Shown: piece after piece, positions 18,053 through 29,400 of the stretch
Position numbering within the stretch: position 1 is the first letter of the stretch
Layout of the letters: each line of letters begins with the position of its first letter
Assembly: GCF_001189295.1 (NCBI RefSeq)
Contig: NZ_CP012159.1
Coordinates: 2,308,001-2,372,000, forward strand
DNA from: Chondromyces crocatus
GTDB lineage: Bacteria; Myxococcota_A; Polyangia; Polyangiales; Polyangiaceae
Reading direction: 5' to 3'
Length of the DNA stretch: 64,000 bases
Made by a program: the position numbers and the translations under genes
The notes under the pieces: generated by a model
Database searches by the model: none
What the model saw: only the letters and a program-made list of their open reading frames with translations
Told to the model about the DNA's origin: nothing

Positions 18053-18361
18053 ATGCCCCACGGGCGAACTTCTCCGCGAACTCGATCGCCGATTTCTACG
18101 GATCGAATCGCTCCGTCACACGCGGATCTCGGCGTGAACCATGGCCCCGCCGTCCCCGAAGAGGAGGTGCCCTTCGGGAACGTCTTCGTTCATCCAGCGG
18201 CGTGTGCGGTGTTCGAGGCGAGCCAGGCCTTCCCGGAGCAGGACTGCTTCGCCTGCCACCAGGAGCACGCGGCCGTCGCTCACACCTTCGTGCAGTTCTA
18301 CCCCACGCTGTACGAGATCGCGGCGACGCACGGCACGCTCCGCCCGGATCTTGCCAATTGA
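18053..18361 (+). pseudogene. Cytochrome P460 C-terminal remnant
   Basis: The last 65 or so residues of this 102-codon frame match the end of cytochrome P460 family proteins: a heme-attachment CFACH motif followed by HAAVAHTFVQFYPTL and a short tail. The family is normally about 150-200 residues with a signal peptide and a beta-rich heme pocket. Here the upstream 35 codons are Arg/Ser/Pro-rich with no signal and no P460 sequence, so the gene has lost its 5' part. I see no in-frame or frameshifted continuation upstream. It ends 10 bases before the convergent Hint-domain gene. Family assignment is from memory of the motif. Confidence 0.55.
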
Positions 18362-18370
18362 AGCGTCACG

Positions 18371-19513
18371 TCACTGCGGCAGCACCTCCGCCGGAATGGA
18401 GCGCGACATGAGCACGCGGTTGATGTAGCTGGCGTCCTCGTCCTGCTGGCCAGCAGTTCCAAGGAACCATCCCTGGGCGGCCACGATGCTCGAACCACGG
18501 TCGCGGCGCGTCGGCTTCACGGTGTGAACCAAGCCCTGGTGAGGAACGACCTCGATCGAGACGATGGTGTCCTCATCCCCGTCGAGGGTGAGCAGCGTGT
18601 CACCGACGTCGAGATCCTGAGCATCGACGAGGCGCCCCTGTCCCTGGACGATGGGTTGCTCGCTGGTGACCTGAAGGCGCCTGCCGGATGCGGTGCGGAT
18701 CTCGTGGACGACCAGCGCGTCATCGCGCAGAGCAGAAGGTGGGAGGAAGGCCTCGGCGTCCCCTGTTTCCACGTGGAGCGTGGCGCCGGGGGCGAGCACC
18801 GTCGGCGCGGATGTCGCCTCGCGCTGCGTCGTGGGCAGGGGCGTGCTCTCTCGTGGAATGACGAGGCCCTGCGTCGAGGTGTCAGGGGTCGCGGTGCAGT
18901 ATGCATTGACGTAGAAGGTCGCGCTCGTGGAGCCATTGGCCCTGTAGAGATGGCAATCCGCCCCCTGGCCGACATGAATGCGTGGCTGGAGGGGCAGACC
19001 ACTGCTGGTCGAAGGCTGCGTTCCGAAGATCGGGTACATGGGCCTTGTGCGTTTGTAATGGTCTTCCTTCGTCCAGAGGGCGAGGCCATCTTCGTCGCGG
19101 AGCTGTATCGGAAGTGGGGAGGCGGCGGTGTACAGGCGATCGATGAACGCGAGGTTCACCGCATAACCGAGTGCAACGCTCGTGAAGGTCCTGAAGCCTG
19201 TGGGGTTGAGAGATGGCCAGTCCTCCAGGTATTCGATCAAGCGCTCATTGCCATTGCGTGATGGGCCGCCATCGACGATCTGGGCAGGCGACGGTGTGCT
19301 GGCCTGAAAGAACATCGCATCGAGCGCGCAGGTGCGTGCCCACGCAATCCGCCTCCTTGCTTCAGCCGGGCTGAGGCTGTCGTCCATGCAGCGTTGCTCG
19401 ACGTTGATGATGGCATTGTCTGCCCGTGCCTCAGGGCAAGCGAGCAAGCTCGCTACGACCATTCCAAGGATCGAACGCAGGCTGGTCGAGGTGTGCAACA
19501 GGGCCTCTTTCAA
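18371..19513 (-). CDS. Secreted Hint-like protein, probably catalytically dead
   Basis: A 380-residue secreted protein with a signal peptide (hydrophobic 15-25, cleavage near AEARA-D). Residues 33-200 are a conserved domain of unknown function shared with the paralog at 22001-23122 (DSLSPAEARRRIAWAR, then PMYPIFGTQ and FYVNAYCT). The C-terminal 175 residues are Hint-like (hedgehog/intein fold): LVVHEIRTASGRRLQVT, VDAQDLDVGDTLL and IVAAQGWFLGT. The key residues are missing. The nucleophile Cys seen in the paralog is absent, and the TxxH motif reads TSEQ (283-286). The frame opens at a TTG; Met18 is possible but would truncate the signal. It ends YINRVLMSRSIPAEVLPQ, nearly the same as its paralog. 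Confidence 0.72.
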   Translation of the reverse strand: MKEALLHTSTSLRSILGMVVASLLACPEARADNAIINVEQRCMDDSLSPAEARRRIAWARTCALDAMFFQASTPSPAQIVDGGPSRNGNERLIEYLEDWPSLNPTGFRTFTSVALGYAVNLAFIDRLYTAASPLPIQLRDEDGLALWTKEDHYKRTRPMYPIFGTQPSTSSGLPLQPRIHVGQGADCHLYRANGSTSATFYVNAYCTATPDTSTQGLVIPRESTPLPTTQREATSAPTVLAPGATLHVETGDAEAFLPPSALRDDALVVHEIRTASGRRLQVTSEQPIVQGQGRLVDAQDLDVGDTLLTLDGDEDTIVSIEVVPHQGLVHTVKPTRRDRGSSIVAAQGWFLGTAGQQDEDASYINRVLMSRSIPAEVLPQ

Positions 19514-19566
19514 TGGCTGAAGGCATGTCGATCGAGCAACGAGACCCCTTTCGGGGCTACGCAGGC

Positions 19567-21081
19567 CTAAGGAACGGTGCTCGGCTCAGGCGGCCAGGCC
19601 TTGAAGTTCGGCACCTGGAGCAAAACCATGTCTCTGCCCCCCAGGTTCGGCTGGCCAGGCACCAGGTGTCCGTTCGTGTAGCCAGCGACGAAGACGTTGC
19701 CGCAACCATCCACCGCCACGCCAGCGACGTGATCCTCTTCCGGTGAACCCGCCTGCCAGACGGCTGGCGGCGCGATCATCGTGTGCTGTGTGTCGAACCG
19801 GAGGACGAACATGTCCTCACCGCCGCGGTGCTGGTGTCCAGGGAAAGCGCCGTAGGTCAGCCCGGCGACGTAGACGTTGCCTTGCGCATCGAAGGCCATC
19901 GACGTCGGCCAGTCGCTCTCGCTCGTGCCGTACTGCGCAATCCACAGCGTGGCCCCCGTGGCTGGATCGAGCCTGGCGAGGAACACGTCCTGCTGTCCGA
20001 AGGTTCTCTCTCCGAGGGTCAGGAACGTCGCGCCGGTCACGTAGAGGCTCCCGTCGGGGGCCATCGCCACGGCATTCACCGCGTCGACGGCGATCGGAGA
20101 GAGGACGCGCCGCCAGTCCTCCATGACGCCACCGTCGGGCTTGCGGGCGAGCTTCTGCACGAAGGCGCCGCGGCCGGTGCCGCCCATGAGCGCGCCTCCG
20201 ACGTACACGTGATGGAACCCGCCGGGGGCCACCGCCACGCTGGTCAAGAGATCGGGGTCGGGGGCTGTGGACTGCCGCCACCAGGTCGTCGCGAGGGCGT
20301 CGGAGGAGGCGTCGACGTCGGCGCGCACCAGGGTTCCGTTCTCGAAGTCGTACACGGCGGAGATGGGGGCATGGATGTCGTCGTATCCAGCGACGAAGAC
20401 GGCGCCGTCCGGATCGACGACGACCTGTCGGGGGTGCTGCGGTCGCTCGTTGCCCGCTTGGTGGAGCGTCAGCGCCTCGCCGCTCGTGGAGACTTCGGCG
20501 ATCACGAGGTCGAAGGACCCCTGGTTCGCGAAGCCCGGGAAGCTGCCGGTCGTGCGCCCGGCGACGACGAGCTTCCCGTCGGCTCCCTCGTCCGAGCGCG
20601 GGTGAAGGACGAGGCTCTCGCCGCTCTCCGCGCCCGGCGTGTCCCAGACTTGCTTCCAGGCTTGCCGCCCCGAGGGGTCGAACCGGGCGGCTACCATGCG
20701 CGCATTCCCGTTGGGGACGAGGTTGGTGCTGGCGAACCCTCCCCTCTCGTAGCCCGTGACGTAGAGGTTGTCGTCGCGGTCGATGATCAGGGCCGTGATC
20801 TCGTCATGGAGGGGCGTGCCGAGCTGGAGATCACCCTTCCAGGCCCCGGCGCAGGCAGGCGGTCCTTCGCCTGCGTCTCCGTCTGCTTCCGCGGACCCTC
20901 CGCCGCCCTGGGCCGCACCGCCCTGGCCTCCAGCGCCTGCCGTGGCGTCGCACGGCAGGGGCGGCGAGGGGTCGGGGTCGCTGGTGGGTACGCTGCTGGA
21001 GAACAGCTCGAGGCAGCCACCCGCCGAGCAGGCGATGAGGGCGGGCAAGAGGGCGTGAAGAGAGCGGAGCGAGGGAACCAT
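19567..21081 (-). CDS. SBBP-type beta-propeller lipoprotein
   Basis: A 504-residue lipoprotein. The ATG at 21081 begins MVPSLRSLHALLPALIACSAGGC, a signal with the lipid Cys in SAGGC; sequence further upstream in the frame is Ser/Thr shadow. A Pro/Gly/Glu-rich tether follows (residues 30-75). The rest is about seven repeats of the form GNVYVAGLTYGAF, GSLYVTGATF, GAVFVAGYD and GKLVVAGRTTGSF, the SBBP repeat that builds a beta-propeller. Such proteins are common on myxobacterial outer surfaces and are likely binding or scaffold modules. It is 53 bases upstream of the Hint-like gene and 34 downstream of the membrane-anchored unknown, all on the minus strand. Confidence 0.82.
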   Translation of the reverse strand: MVPSLRSLHALLPALIACSAGGCLELFSSSVPTSDPDPSPPLPCDATAGAGGQGGAAQGGGGSAEADGDAGEGPPACAGAWKGDLQLGTPLHDEITALIIDRDDNLYVTGYERGGFASTNLVPNGNARMVAARFDPSGRQAWKQVWDTPGAESGESLVLHPRSDEGADGKLVVAGRTTGSFPGFANQGSFDLVIAEVSTSGEALTLHQAGNERPQHPRQVVVDPDGAVFVAGYDDIHAPISAVYDFENGTLVRADVDASSDALATTWWRQSTAPDPDLLTSVAVAPGGFHHVYVGGALMGGTGRGAFVQKLARKPDGGVMEDWRRVLSPIAVDAVNAVAMAPDGSLYVTGATFLTLGERTFGQQDVFLARLDPATGATLWIAQYGTSESDWPTSMAFDAQGNVYVAGLTYGAFPGHQHRGGEDMFVLRFDTQHTMIAPPAVWQAGSPEEDHVAGVAVDGCGNVFVAGYTNGHLVPGQPNLGGRDMVLLQVPNFKAWPPEPSTVP

Positions 21082-21115
21082 GCGCGATCTCCGGGTGCGG
21101 GTCGTCCTGCGGGCT

Positions 21116-21883
21116 TCAGGGGGCAATGGCTGCGTCGCGGATTCGCTGCGCTCGCGCCTGGACGTCGTCGCGAAGGAAGAGCAAGAGCTTCTCCAGACGG
21201 CTCCCCCGCGCCCTGTCGACGAGGGCGAGGGCGCGGTCCTGGCTGTGCTCGTGGAGCAAGGTGAACAGCTCGCGCTTGTTGCCGGCGAGGGAGTACCGCA
21301 TGTCCAGGCCGAGCCCTTCGCGGAAGTTGTCTTCCAGGACGAGCTCTTCGATGACGCCGAGAATGGCTTCACGGCTGGGGTTCGCCTCCCAGGCCAGGGC
21401 GTCGTCGAGGTAATCGATCTCCATCAGACGGCGCGTGTTGTCGCGCAGGTTTTCTCGGCTCTCGGGTGGGTGGGAGAGATCGCCTCGGACCTTGGCGAGC
21501 ATGGCCGGGTCCGAGAGCATCTTCTGGTAGGCGGCGCGGCCTTCCGTATCGAGGAGCACGCGGTTGCGGTAATGGGCGATCAGCGCGAGTTCACGGTCCC
21601 CGTCCACGGCGAGGCGCACGACGTCCGCGAGATACCGTGCGTCGTCGCGCATGGCCTCGGGCTCGACCCAGGCGGGTCGGACGTCGGCGGGGGGGGCGAT
21701 GGGAAGCGTGCTCGCCAGGCGGTGCGTCGTCGCTCGACGCGGCTGCTCGGAAGGCTCGTGAGCGGCGGCCGGGGTGGGTGCGGGAGCGGGGGTGTCGCGG
21801 CGTCGTCCCACCAGCACGAGGCTGATGGCCGAGATGACGATCCCTGCCGTCAGTAACGCTCTGGCATCGATTCTGCGCATCAT
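21116..21883 (-). CDS. Membrane-anchored protein of unknown function
   Basis: A 255-residue protein with an uncleaved N-terminal anchor (residues 9-25, ALLTAGIVISAISLVLV), then a Pro/Ala-rich linker and a soluble, highly charged helical domain from about residue 75 (EAMRDDARYLADVVRLAV, MLSDPAMLAKVRGDLS, LLFLRDDVQARAQRIRDAAI). Short clusters such as ENLRDNTRRLMEIDYLDDALAWE suggest a TPR-like or HEAT-like solenoid, but I cannot name a family. It sits between the propeller lipoprotein and the active-looking Hint paralog, in the same direction and with short gaps, so they may be co-transcribed. Confidence 0.6.
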   Translation of the reverse strand: MMRRIDARALLTAGIVISAISLVLVGRRRDTPAPAPTPAAAHEPSEQPRRATTHRLASTLPIAPPADVRPAWVEPEAMRDDARYLADVVRLAVDGDRELALIAHYRNRVLLDTEGRAAYQKMLSDPAMLAKVRGDLSHPPESRENLRDNTRRLMEIDYLDDALAWEANPSREAILGVIEELVLEDNFREGLGLDMRYSLAGNKRELFTLLHEHSQDRALALVDRARGSRLEKLLLFLRDDVQARAQRIRDAAIAP

Positions 21884-22000
21884 GACATCGCTCCCTTGGC
21901 CATCCCGGGTGGCCTCCTGCGTCCATCACGCACGAGAGACCGTGCTCGACCCCTGGAGAGGAGCACGGCCGTCCCTGCGTCGCTCATCCGGAGCGGAGTC

Positions 22001-23122
22001 TCACTGCGGAAGCACGTCTTCGGGGATGGAGCGCGTCATGATGACGCGGTTGATGTAGCCGACGTCATCGTTCTGGTAGGCGGATGAGCCGACGAGGAAG
22101 CCCTGGGCGATCAGGAGGTTCGAGACCCTGTCGCGGGTGGCTGGCTTCAGGTTGTAGACCTTGCCTTCATGGGAGACGACCTCGATGGAGAGGATGGGGT
22201 CTTCGTTCCCTTCGATGTCGAGCAGGGCGTCACCGGCCCGCAGGGTTTGCGCCTGGACGAGCCGGCCCTCTCCCTGGATGACGGGGTGCTCGTTCGTGAC
22301 CCGGAGGAGCCCACCGGATTCGGTACGAATCTCGTAGATGATGTGCTCGGAGTCGCGGAGCTCGGCGGTGTAGGTGGCGACCTTGTTCCTGGAGAGCGTC
22401 ACGTCGTCCAGCGTGGCCGAGGGGGCGAGCGTCATCATCTCCGGGGTGCGCTCCAGGAGCGCCGTCAGGATGGGCTTGTAGCCGTCGGGAAAGAGGACTT
22501 CCTGCTCCGGGGTGTAGCAGCTCGATGTGCAGTAAGCATTGATATAAAAGGTGGTGCTGACAGTTCCATTCGACTTATAGAGATTGCAATTCAGTGGTCC
22601 GTTCTTCGTGACTCTCGGGAATAGTGCCTCCCCCTCCAACTCGGTAGTATGTGTACCGAACGTCGGATACATCGGGCGGGGGCGCTCTTTGCTTTCGTCT
22701 TCGCTCCAGAGTTTGAAGCCGCGCCCATCGAGGGTCTGAGCGATGGGGCCAAACGAATAGAGCTTCGTGACGTAGATCGAATTGATCTCGTAGCCGAGGG
22801 CGAAGAGAGAATAGGCCCGGGCACCGGTCGGATTGGAGCTGGTCAAGTCTTCGAGATATTCGATGAGAGTCCCATTGTTGTTGCTGGATGGCATGAGCGT
22901 GTCGATGATCCGGGAAGACGCTGGCGTTGTTTTCTCCTGGTTGGACATGCTTTCCAGGCCGCAAGCGCGAGCCCATGCAATCCTGAGCCGTGCCTCGGTA
23001 GGGCTGAGCGAGTCGTGCTCACATCTGCGATCTATCTCTGCCAGCGCATGCGCCTGCGAACATAAGCTCGATACGGTGCCGACGAGCGCAATGGACAAGA
23101 ATACGCCATTTCGTGTGCTCAT
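22001..23122 (-). CDS. Secreted Hint-domain protein with intact Cys and TxxH
   Basis: A 373-residue protein beginning at the ATG at 23122, behind GGGGAGGAC. The signal peptide runs to about residue 26 (cleavage near AHA-L). Residues 30-195 form the domain shared with the paralog at 18371-19513. From residue 202 the sequence reads CYTPEQEVLFPDGYKPI, the start of a Hint domain with a candidate nucleophile Cys202, followed by LRVTNEHPVIQGEG (Thr276, His279, the TxxH motif), RAGDALLDIEG and NLLIAQGFLVGS. Hint domains cleave or rearrange their own chain at that Cys. There is no terminal His-Asn, so splicing is unlikely and hedgehog-like or cleavage-only chemistry is the better guess. Confidence 0.75.
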   Translation of the reverse strand: MSTRNGVFLSIALVGTVSSLCSQAHALAEIDRRCEHDSLSPTEARLRIAWARACGLESMSNQEKTTPASSRIIDTLMPSSNNNGTLIEYLEDLTSSNPTGARAYSLFALGYEINSIYVTKLYSFGPIAQTLDGRGFKLWSEDESKERPRPMYPTFGTHTTELEGEALFPRVTKNGPLNCNLYKSNGTVSTTFYINAYCTSSCYTPEQEVLFPDGYKPILTALLERTPEMMTLAPSATLDDVTLSRNKVATYTAELRDSEHIIYEIRTESGGLLRVTNEHPVIQGEGRLVQAQTLRAGDALLDIEGNEDPILSIEVVSHEGKVYNLKPATRDRVSNLLIAQGFLVGSSAYQNDDVGYINRVIMTRSIPEDVLPQ

Positions 23123-23530
23123 TGGATGTCCTCCCCTGAACTCGGTTTGCGTTCGTTCATTCGGATGCGGGGCGGTGTCTGGTTCTCTACGTCGCCATCT
23201 CCGCATTCGGCGGAACGGTCCCGCAAGAAGTGCGCGCTGCCCACCCGACGAGCAAAGCTATGACCCGCGGGTGCTCATCGGGCGAGTGAAAACAGGCAGC
23301 TTTCGCACGTTTCACCGCGGTCGTGCTCGCTCTCCGTCGCAGCCGCATGCCCTCGACCGAGCTGGTTCGCGTCCGAGCATCGCGCTGCTGCGCCACGGCT
23401 CTTCGCCGCGGACCGAGAAGGTCACGCCGCGGTCTCGCGGATGTCCTGGCTGGCACCTGGGCGGGGGGAACCCAGCGTCACGTCCTCGTCCCTGGGTCCC
23501 CTCCGCGGCCGTCGCGCAGCCGTTGGCCGA
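23123..23530. other. Intergenic region between thiC and the Hint gene
   Basis: These 408 bases separate two minus-strand genes, the stop of thiC and the start of the Hint-domain protein. Frames crossing them are Arg/Ser-rich without domains. An imperfect hairpin at about 23463-23501 (GGGGAACCCAG against CTGGGTCCCC), 30-70 bases beyond the thiC stop, could end the thiC transcript but has no T run. The remainder should carry the Hint gene promoter; no consensus boxes stand out. Confidence 0.45.
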
Positions 23531-25346
<1,816 letters not shown>

Positions 25347-25487
25347 GTCTTTTGGCCTTGTACCGGCTGGCCGCGAGGGGCGCAAGGTGGCCGGGAGCCT
25401 CGCCTTGGGCGTTGGCTCACGATCGGGAGCAGGTTTCGGGCGGGCGTGCTCTGGTCGGCTCGGCGTTGGCTGGCTTATACTCAGCGG

Positions 25488-25940
25488 ATGCTGGCGATGA
25501 GACTTCTTCCATTTCTTATGCTGTTCTCGGCATGTCTGAATGCGGGACCTCAGGGCTGCGGCGATTTCAGCAGCACCTGCACGGTTGACTCGGATTGTGC
25601 GACGGACGCCATCTGCGAGCCGGGCTTCACGGGCAACGCTTGCATACCGGCGCAGGAGTGTGTCTTCAGCGCGGACTGCACCTATCCGGATCAGTGCATC
25701 GAGCGGGATCCTGGGCCGCCGTCGCACCCGTTCGAGCTGGAGATTCCAAACAAGAGCGTATGCATGACGTGCACCGGCTCGATCTGCGTGGTGTCGAACC
25801 CCGGGAATGACACGAGCGTGTCGACCGGCGGATTCGGTGGCTTCGGGGGTCAGGGTGGTGAAGCTGGCGCGAGCGGCGAAGGCGGCGCAGGCGGCGCAGG
25901 CGGCGAAGACGGCGAAGGTGGTGCGGGAGGTGCGCAATGA
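25488..25940 (+). CDS. Small Cys-rich secreted protein with Gly-rich tail
   Basis: A 150-residue exported protein. The N-terminus is a short signal with a possible lipobox (LFSAC near residue 16). Residues 20-100 hold 12 or so Cys in a spaced pattern (CTVDSDCATDAICEPGFTG, CVFSADCTYPDQC, CMTCTGSIC) that recalls the Cys-rich repeats of myxobacterial surface proteins. The last 40 residues are almost all Gly, Ala and Glu. Start is the ATG at 25488 or 25497; neither has a clear ribosome site. It overlaps the next gene by four bases (ATGA). No function is known. Confidence 0.65.
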   Translation: MLAMRLLPFLMLFSACLNAGPQGCGDFSSTCTVDSDCATDAICEPGFTGNACIPAQECVFSADCTYPDQCIERDPGPPSHPFELEIPNKSVCMTCTGSICVVSNPGNDTSVSTGGFGGFGGQGGEAGASGEGGAGGAGGEDGEGGAGGAQ

Positions 25941-26227
25941 AAATGCGTTGGATCTGGATTGCGCTGGGGCTCGCACTTGCGGGTTGTGGGCCTTCGGTCG
26001 AAGATCTCTGTGACGATCTCCTCGACGAATGCGATGACGCCATTCCCCACGGAGACTGCGTCGCGAACGGCGAGAGCCTGGAGCGGAGGGCAGAGAGGGC
26101 AGGCTGCGAGGACCAGTTCGAGGCCTATCTGGACTGCATCGACGACGAGCTGTGTGCCTGGGCGACGCAATGCACACGCGAGAAAGCCGCCCTGGTCACC
26201 TGCACTGGCGAAGACGCGTGGCAATGA
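25937..26227 (+). CDS. Small Cys-rich lipoprotein
   Basis: A 96-residue lipoprotein with a clean lipobox (LALAGC, Cys17). The mature part is acidic and helical with paired Cys: CDDLLDEC, CEDQFEAYLDC (a Cx9C spacing) and a further Cx7C pair near the end, so a small disulfide-stapled helical hairpin is likely. Its ATG overlaps the stop of the previous Cys-rich gene, making a two-gene unit. I do not recognise a family. It is followed by about 240 bases before the multicopper oxidase gene. Confidence 0.68.
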   Translation: MKMRWIWIALGLALAGCGPSVEDLCDDLLDECDDAIPHGDCVANGESLERRAERAGCEDQFEAYLDCIDDELCAWATQCTREKAALVTCTGEDAWQ

Positions 26228-26313
26228 CGCGGTAGCGCCCCTCACGGATGGATGCAGGGTGGCGTCGAGAACATAGCGATGGCCGCCATTGTGTACGCCG
26301 TGGATTCAAAAAA

Positions 26314-26346
26314 GGGGTCTTGACCCCGAAGTCACCAGGTTACAAA
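26314..26346 (+). promoter_or_regulatory. Palindrome and possible promoter ahead of the oxidase operon
   Basis: GGGGTC-TT-GACCCC at 26314-26327 is a perfect inverted repeat with a two-base centre, typical of an operator. It overlaps TTGACC (26320-26325), a near-consensus -35, followed 15 bases on by TACAAA (26341-26346) as a fair -10. The following bases (to about 26360) are the most AT-rich of the intergenic gap. Spacing is one or two bases short of ideal. If real, a repressor bound to the palindrome would cover the -35 box. Confidence 0.35.
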
Positions 26347-26463
26347 ACCAATTAAATCGTACCGGCGGAGCGTCCCCCCCGTCCACAGATAGCCCGCAAT
26401 ACCGGCGCCGTGGCGTTCACATCGAGCGTCCGTGGCGTTTCCCGTCGACGCAAGGAGGTGTGC

Positions 26464-29400
26464 TTGCTGACGACGTCGTCCAAGGTGTTGGGGTTGGCAA
26501 CTGCTGTGCTCGCTCTCATGGGATGCGCGAGCAACGATGAGCCGCTCGCGGAAGGTGAGAATCCTCTCGAGAATCCGAGTCCGGGGAGCTGGCAACCAGG
26601 GTCTGGTTCGTGGTCTCCCGGTGAAGAGCGGGTGGTCACGGCCGACGTGGTGGCCATCGACCAGGTCTATGTGTACGACCGTTTCGGCACCTTCAATCCA
26701 GGGGGGCTGATCTTCGCGCTCAAGCGGGACGTCGTGGCGGCGGACCCGTCTCTGCCCATAGGACCTGGTAATGCCATGCTGCGGCCCGGGAAGCGACCCA
26801 GACCGCTCGTCTTGCGCGTCAACGTCAATGACAGACTGATCATTTCCTTCACGAACTGGCTGACGCCAGCGAGCAGTGCTCTGCCTAGCAGATCACCGAT
26901 GACCCGGCATGCGTCGATTCACGTCACAGGTCTCCAGATCTGGGACATCAACGCTCTGGGCGGTAACGTCGGCCAGAATCCGAGTTCGCTGGCGGCGCCT
27001 GGAGAGACGCGCATCTACGAGCTGCACGCGGAGCGAGAAGGCGCGTTCCTCATGCAGAGCGGTGGTGCAATGGCCAGTGGTGACGCTCCAGGGCCGCCCA
27101 TCCGGTCGGCCCTGCAAGGGCTGTTCGGCGTGGTCAACGTGGAGCCCGCGGGCGCCGTGGCCTACCGTTCCCAGGTGACACCCGAGGAACTCTCGGTGGC
27201 TTCCAAAGGGACGCGCAATCCGGACGGCACGCCCCGGCTCGATTACGACGCGGTCGACGCCGACGGTGTGCCCATTTTGCGCATCCTCGATGATCACGAC
27301 GAGATTGTGCACGGCGATCTGAATGCCATCATCGCTCATTATGAGAGCACGGAGCTGGGGAGCCCCTCGTCGTTCGATCGGGGGGTGTTCCGGGAGTTCA
27401 CGGCGCTGTTCCACGACGATCTCGGTGCGCAGCAGGTGTTCACCGATCTGCGTGCGGATCCGACGTTCATCTCGGCGCGGGCGGGCTTCGGGATCAACTA
27501 CGGCGCCGCGAGCATCGGGGCCGCAGTGCTCGCCAACCGGTCCAGGATCGGGCCGAGCCGGGACTGCGTGGACTGCAAGTTCGAGGAGTTCTTCCTCAGC
27601 TCCTGGGCGAACGGCGACCCGGCGCTGGTGATCGAACGGGATGGGGTGGGGAACGCGCTCCAGGCGCTGTACCCGGATGATCCGTCGAACGTTCACCACG
27701 GGTACCTGGGCGATCCGGTCCGTTTCCGGAACGTCCACGCGGGGCCGCACCACACGCACGTGTTCCACCTGCATGGCCACCAGTGGCGGCGGTCGTCCGG
27801 GGACAGCGCGTACGTGGACTCGCAGACCATCGGCCCAGGTGGCGCGTTCACCTATGACATCAGCTACGGCGGCGGTGGAAACCGCAACCTGACGGTGGGG
27901 GACGCGATCTTCCACTGTCACCTGTATCCCCACTTCGTGCAGGGGATGTGGGCGCTGTGGCGTAGCCACGACGTGTTCGAGGCGGGGACGTCGGATCGCG
28001 CGCTGCCGGACGGTGAGGTCCTGATGGGGACGCCGACGCCGGCGGTCGTGCCGATGCCCGGTCTGGCGATGCCGCCGATGCCGACGTACGCGGCGGCTCA
28101 GGTCACGGTGAACGGGACGTCGAGCCAGCGTCCGGCGATGCCGGGGTATCCGTTCTACGTGGCGGCGGTGGCCGGGCATCGGCCGCCGCAGCCGCCGCGG
28201 GACATGGCGCACGACGGTGGGCTGCCGCGTCACCTGCTGACGAGCGTGCCTCCGGGGGGCGCGACGTTCGGGGATCGAGGCCGGTTCGACGTGCAGATCC
28301 ACCAGGCGAACGTGAAGCTCTTGCCGTCCGATGGGACGCCCCTGGAGGTGTCGGCGAGCGCGTTCCACGCGGGGTTGTTCCCGGGGGCGGTGCCGGTCAC
28401 CACGCCCTACGGGTTCAAGGCCAAGGGCTACCCGGCGTACACGCCCGAGGGGCAGTCGGCGAAGTTCCTGGTGAACGGGAATCCGCCTGCGGCGGGCGCG
28501 CCGTTCGCGGATCCCTGTCCTCCGAACGCGCCGGTCCGCTCGTTCCGCGCGGCTTACGTGCAGACGAATGCCGTCATCAACAGCTCCGGCTGGCACGACC
28601 CACACCTGAGGACGATGGTGCTGGAGGGGGACTACCAGGCGACGCTGGATGGGACGCGGCCGCTGGAGCCGCTCTACGTGCGGGCGCAGTCTGGAGAGTG
28701 CGTGGTCTTCCACGCGACGAACACCATCCCCGACGTGCTGGAGGAGGACGACTTCCAGATCTTCACGCCGACCGACATCATCGGTCAGCACATCCACTTG
28801 CTGAAGTACGACATCACCTCGTCGGACGGGGCGGCGAACGGCTTCAACTACGAGGATGGGACGTTCGCTGCGGAGGAGGTGCTGAGCCGCATCGCGGCGG
28901 CGAACGCGATGGGCGGGGCGTTCGTCGCGGATGGGACGACGCGGCTGTCGGGGCAGCGGGTGATGCTCGCGGCGACGTCGCATCCGACGCTGCCGGGGGC
29001 ACCGCTCGGCGCGCAGACGACGACGCAGCGCTGGTGGGCGGACCCGCTCCTGGACACGCAGGGGCAGGACCGCGCGCTCAGCACGGCGTTCACCCACGAC
29101 CACTTCAGCGCGGCGTCGCAGCAGCACCACGGGCTGTACGCGGGGCTCGTGGTCGAGCCGGCCGGGTCCACGTGGCGGGATCCGGCGACGGGGCAGATGT
29201 TCGGCGGGCGGTCCGATGGTGGGCCGACGAGCTACCGCGCCGACGTGCTGTTCGCGGCAGGCGACGCGCGGAAGCCGTTCCGTGAGTTCAACCTGAACCT
29301 CGCGGACTACGCGGTCGTCTACGACGAGTGCGGCGATCCGGTCCACCCGCCGACGTTCGTGCGGGCGCCCTTGCCGACCGCGATCTCGCACCGCCCCATC

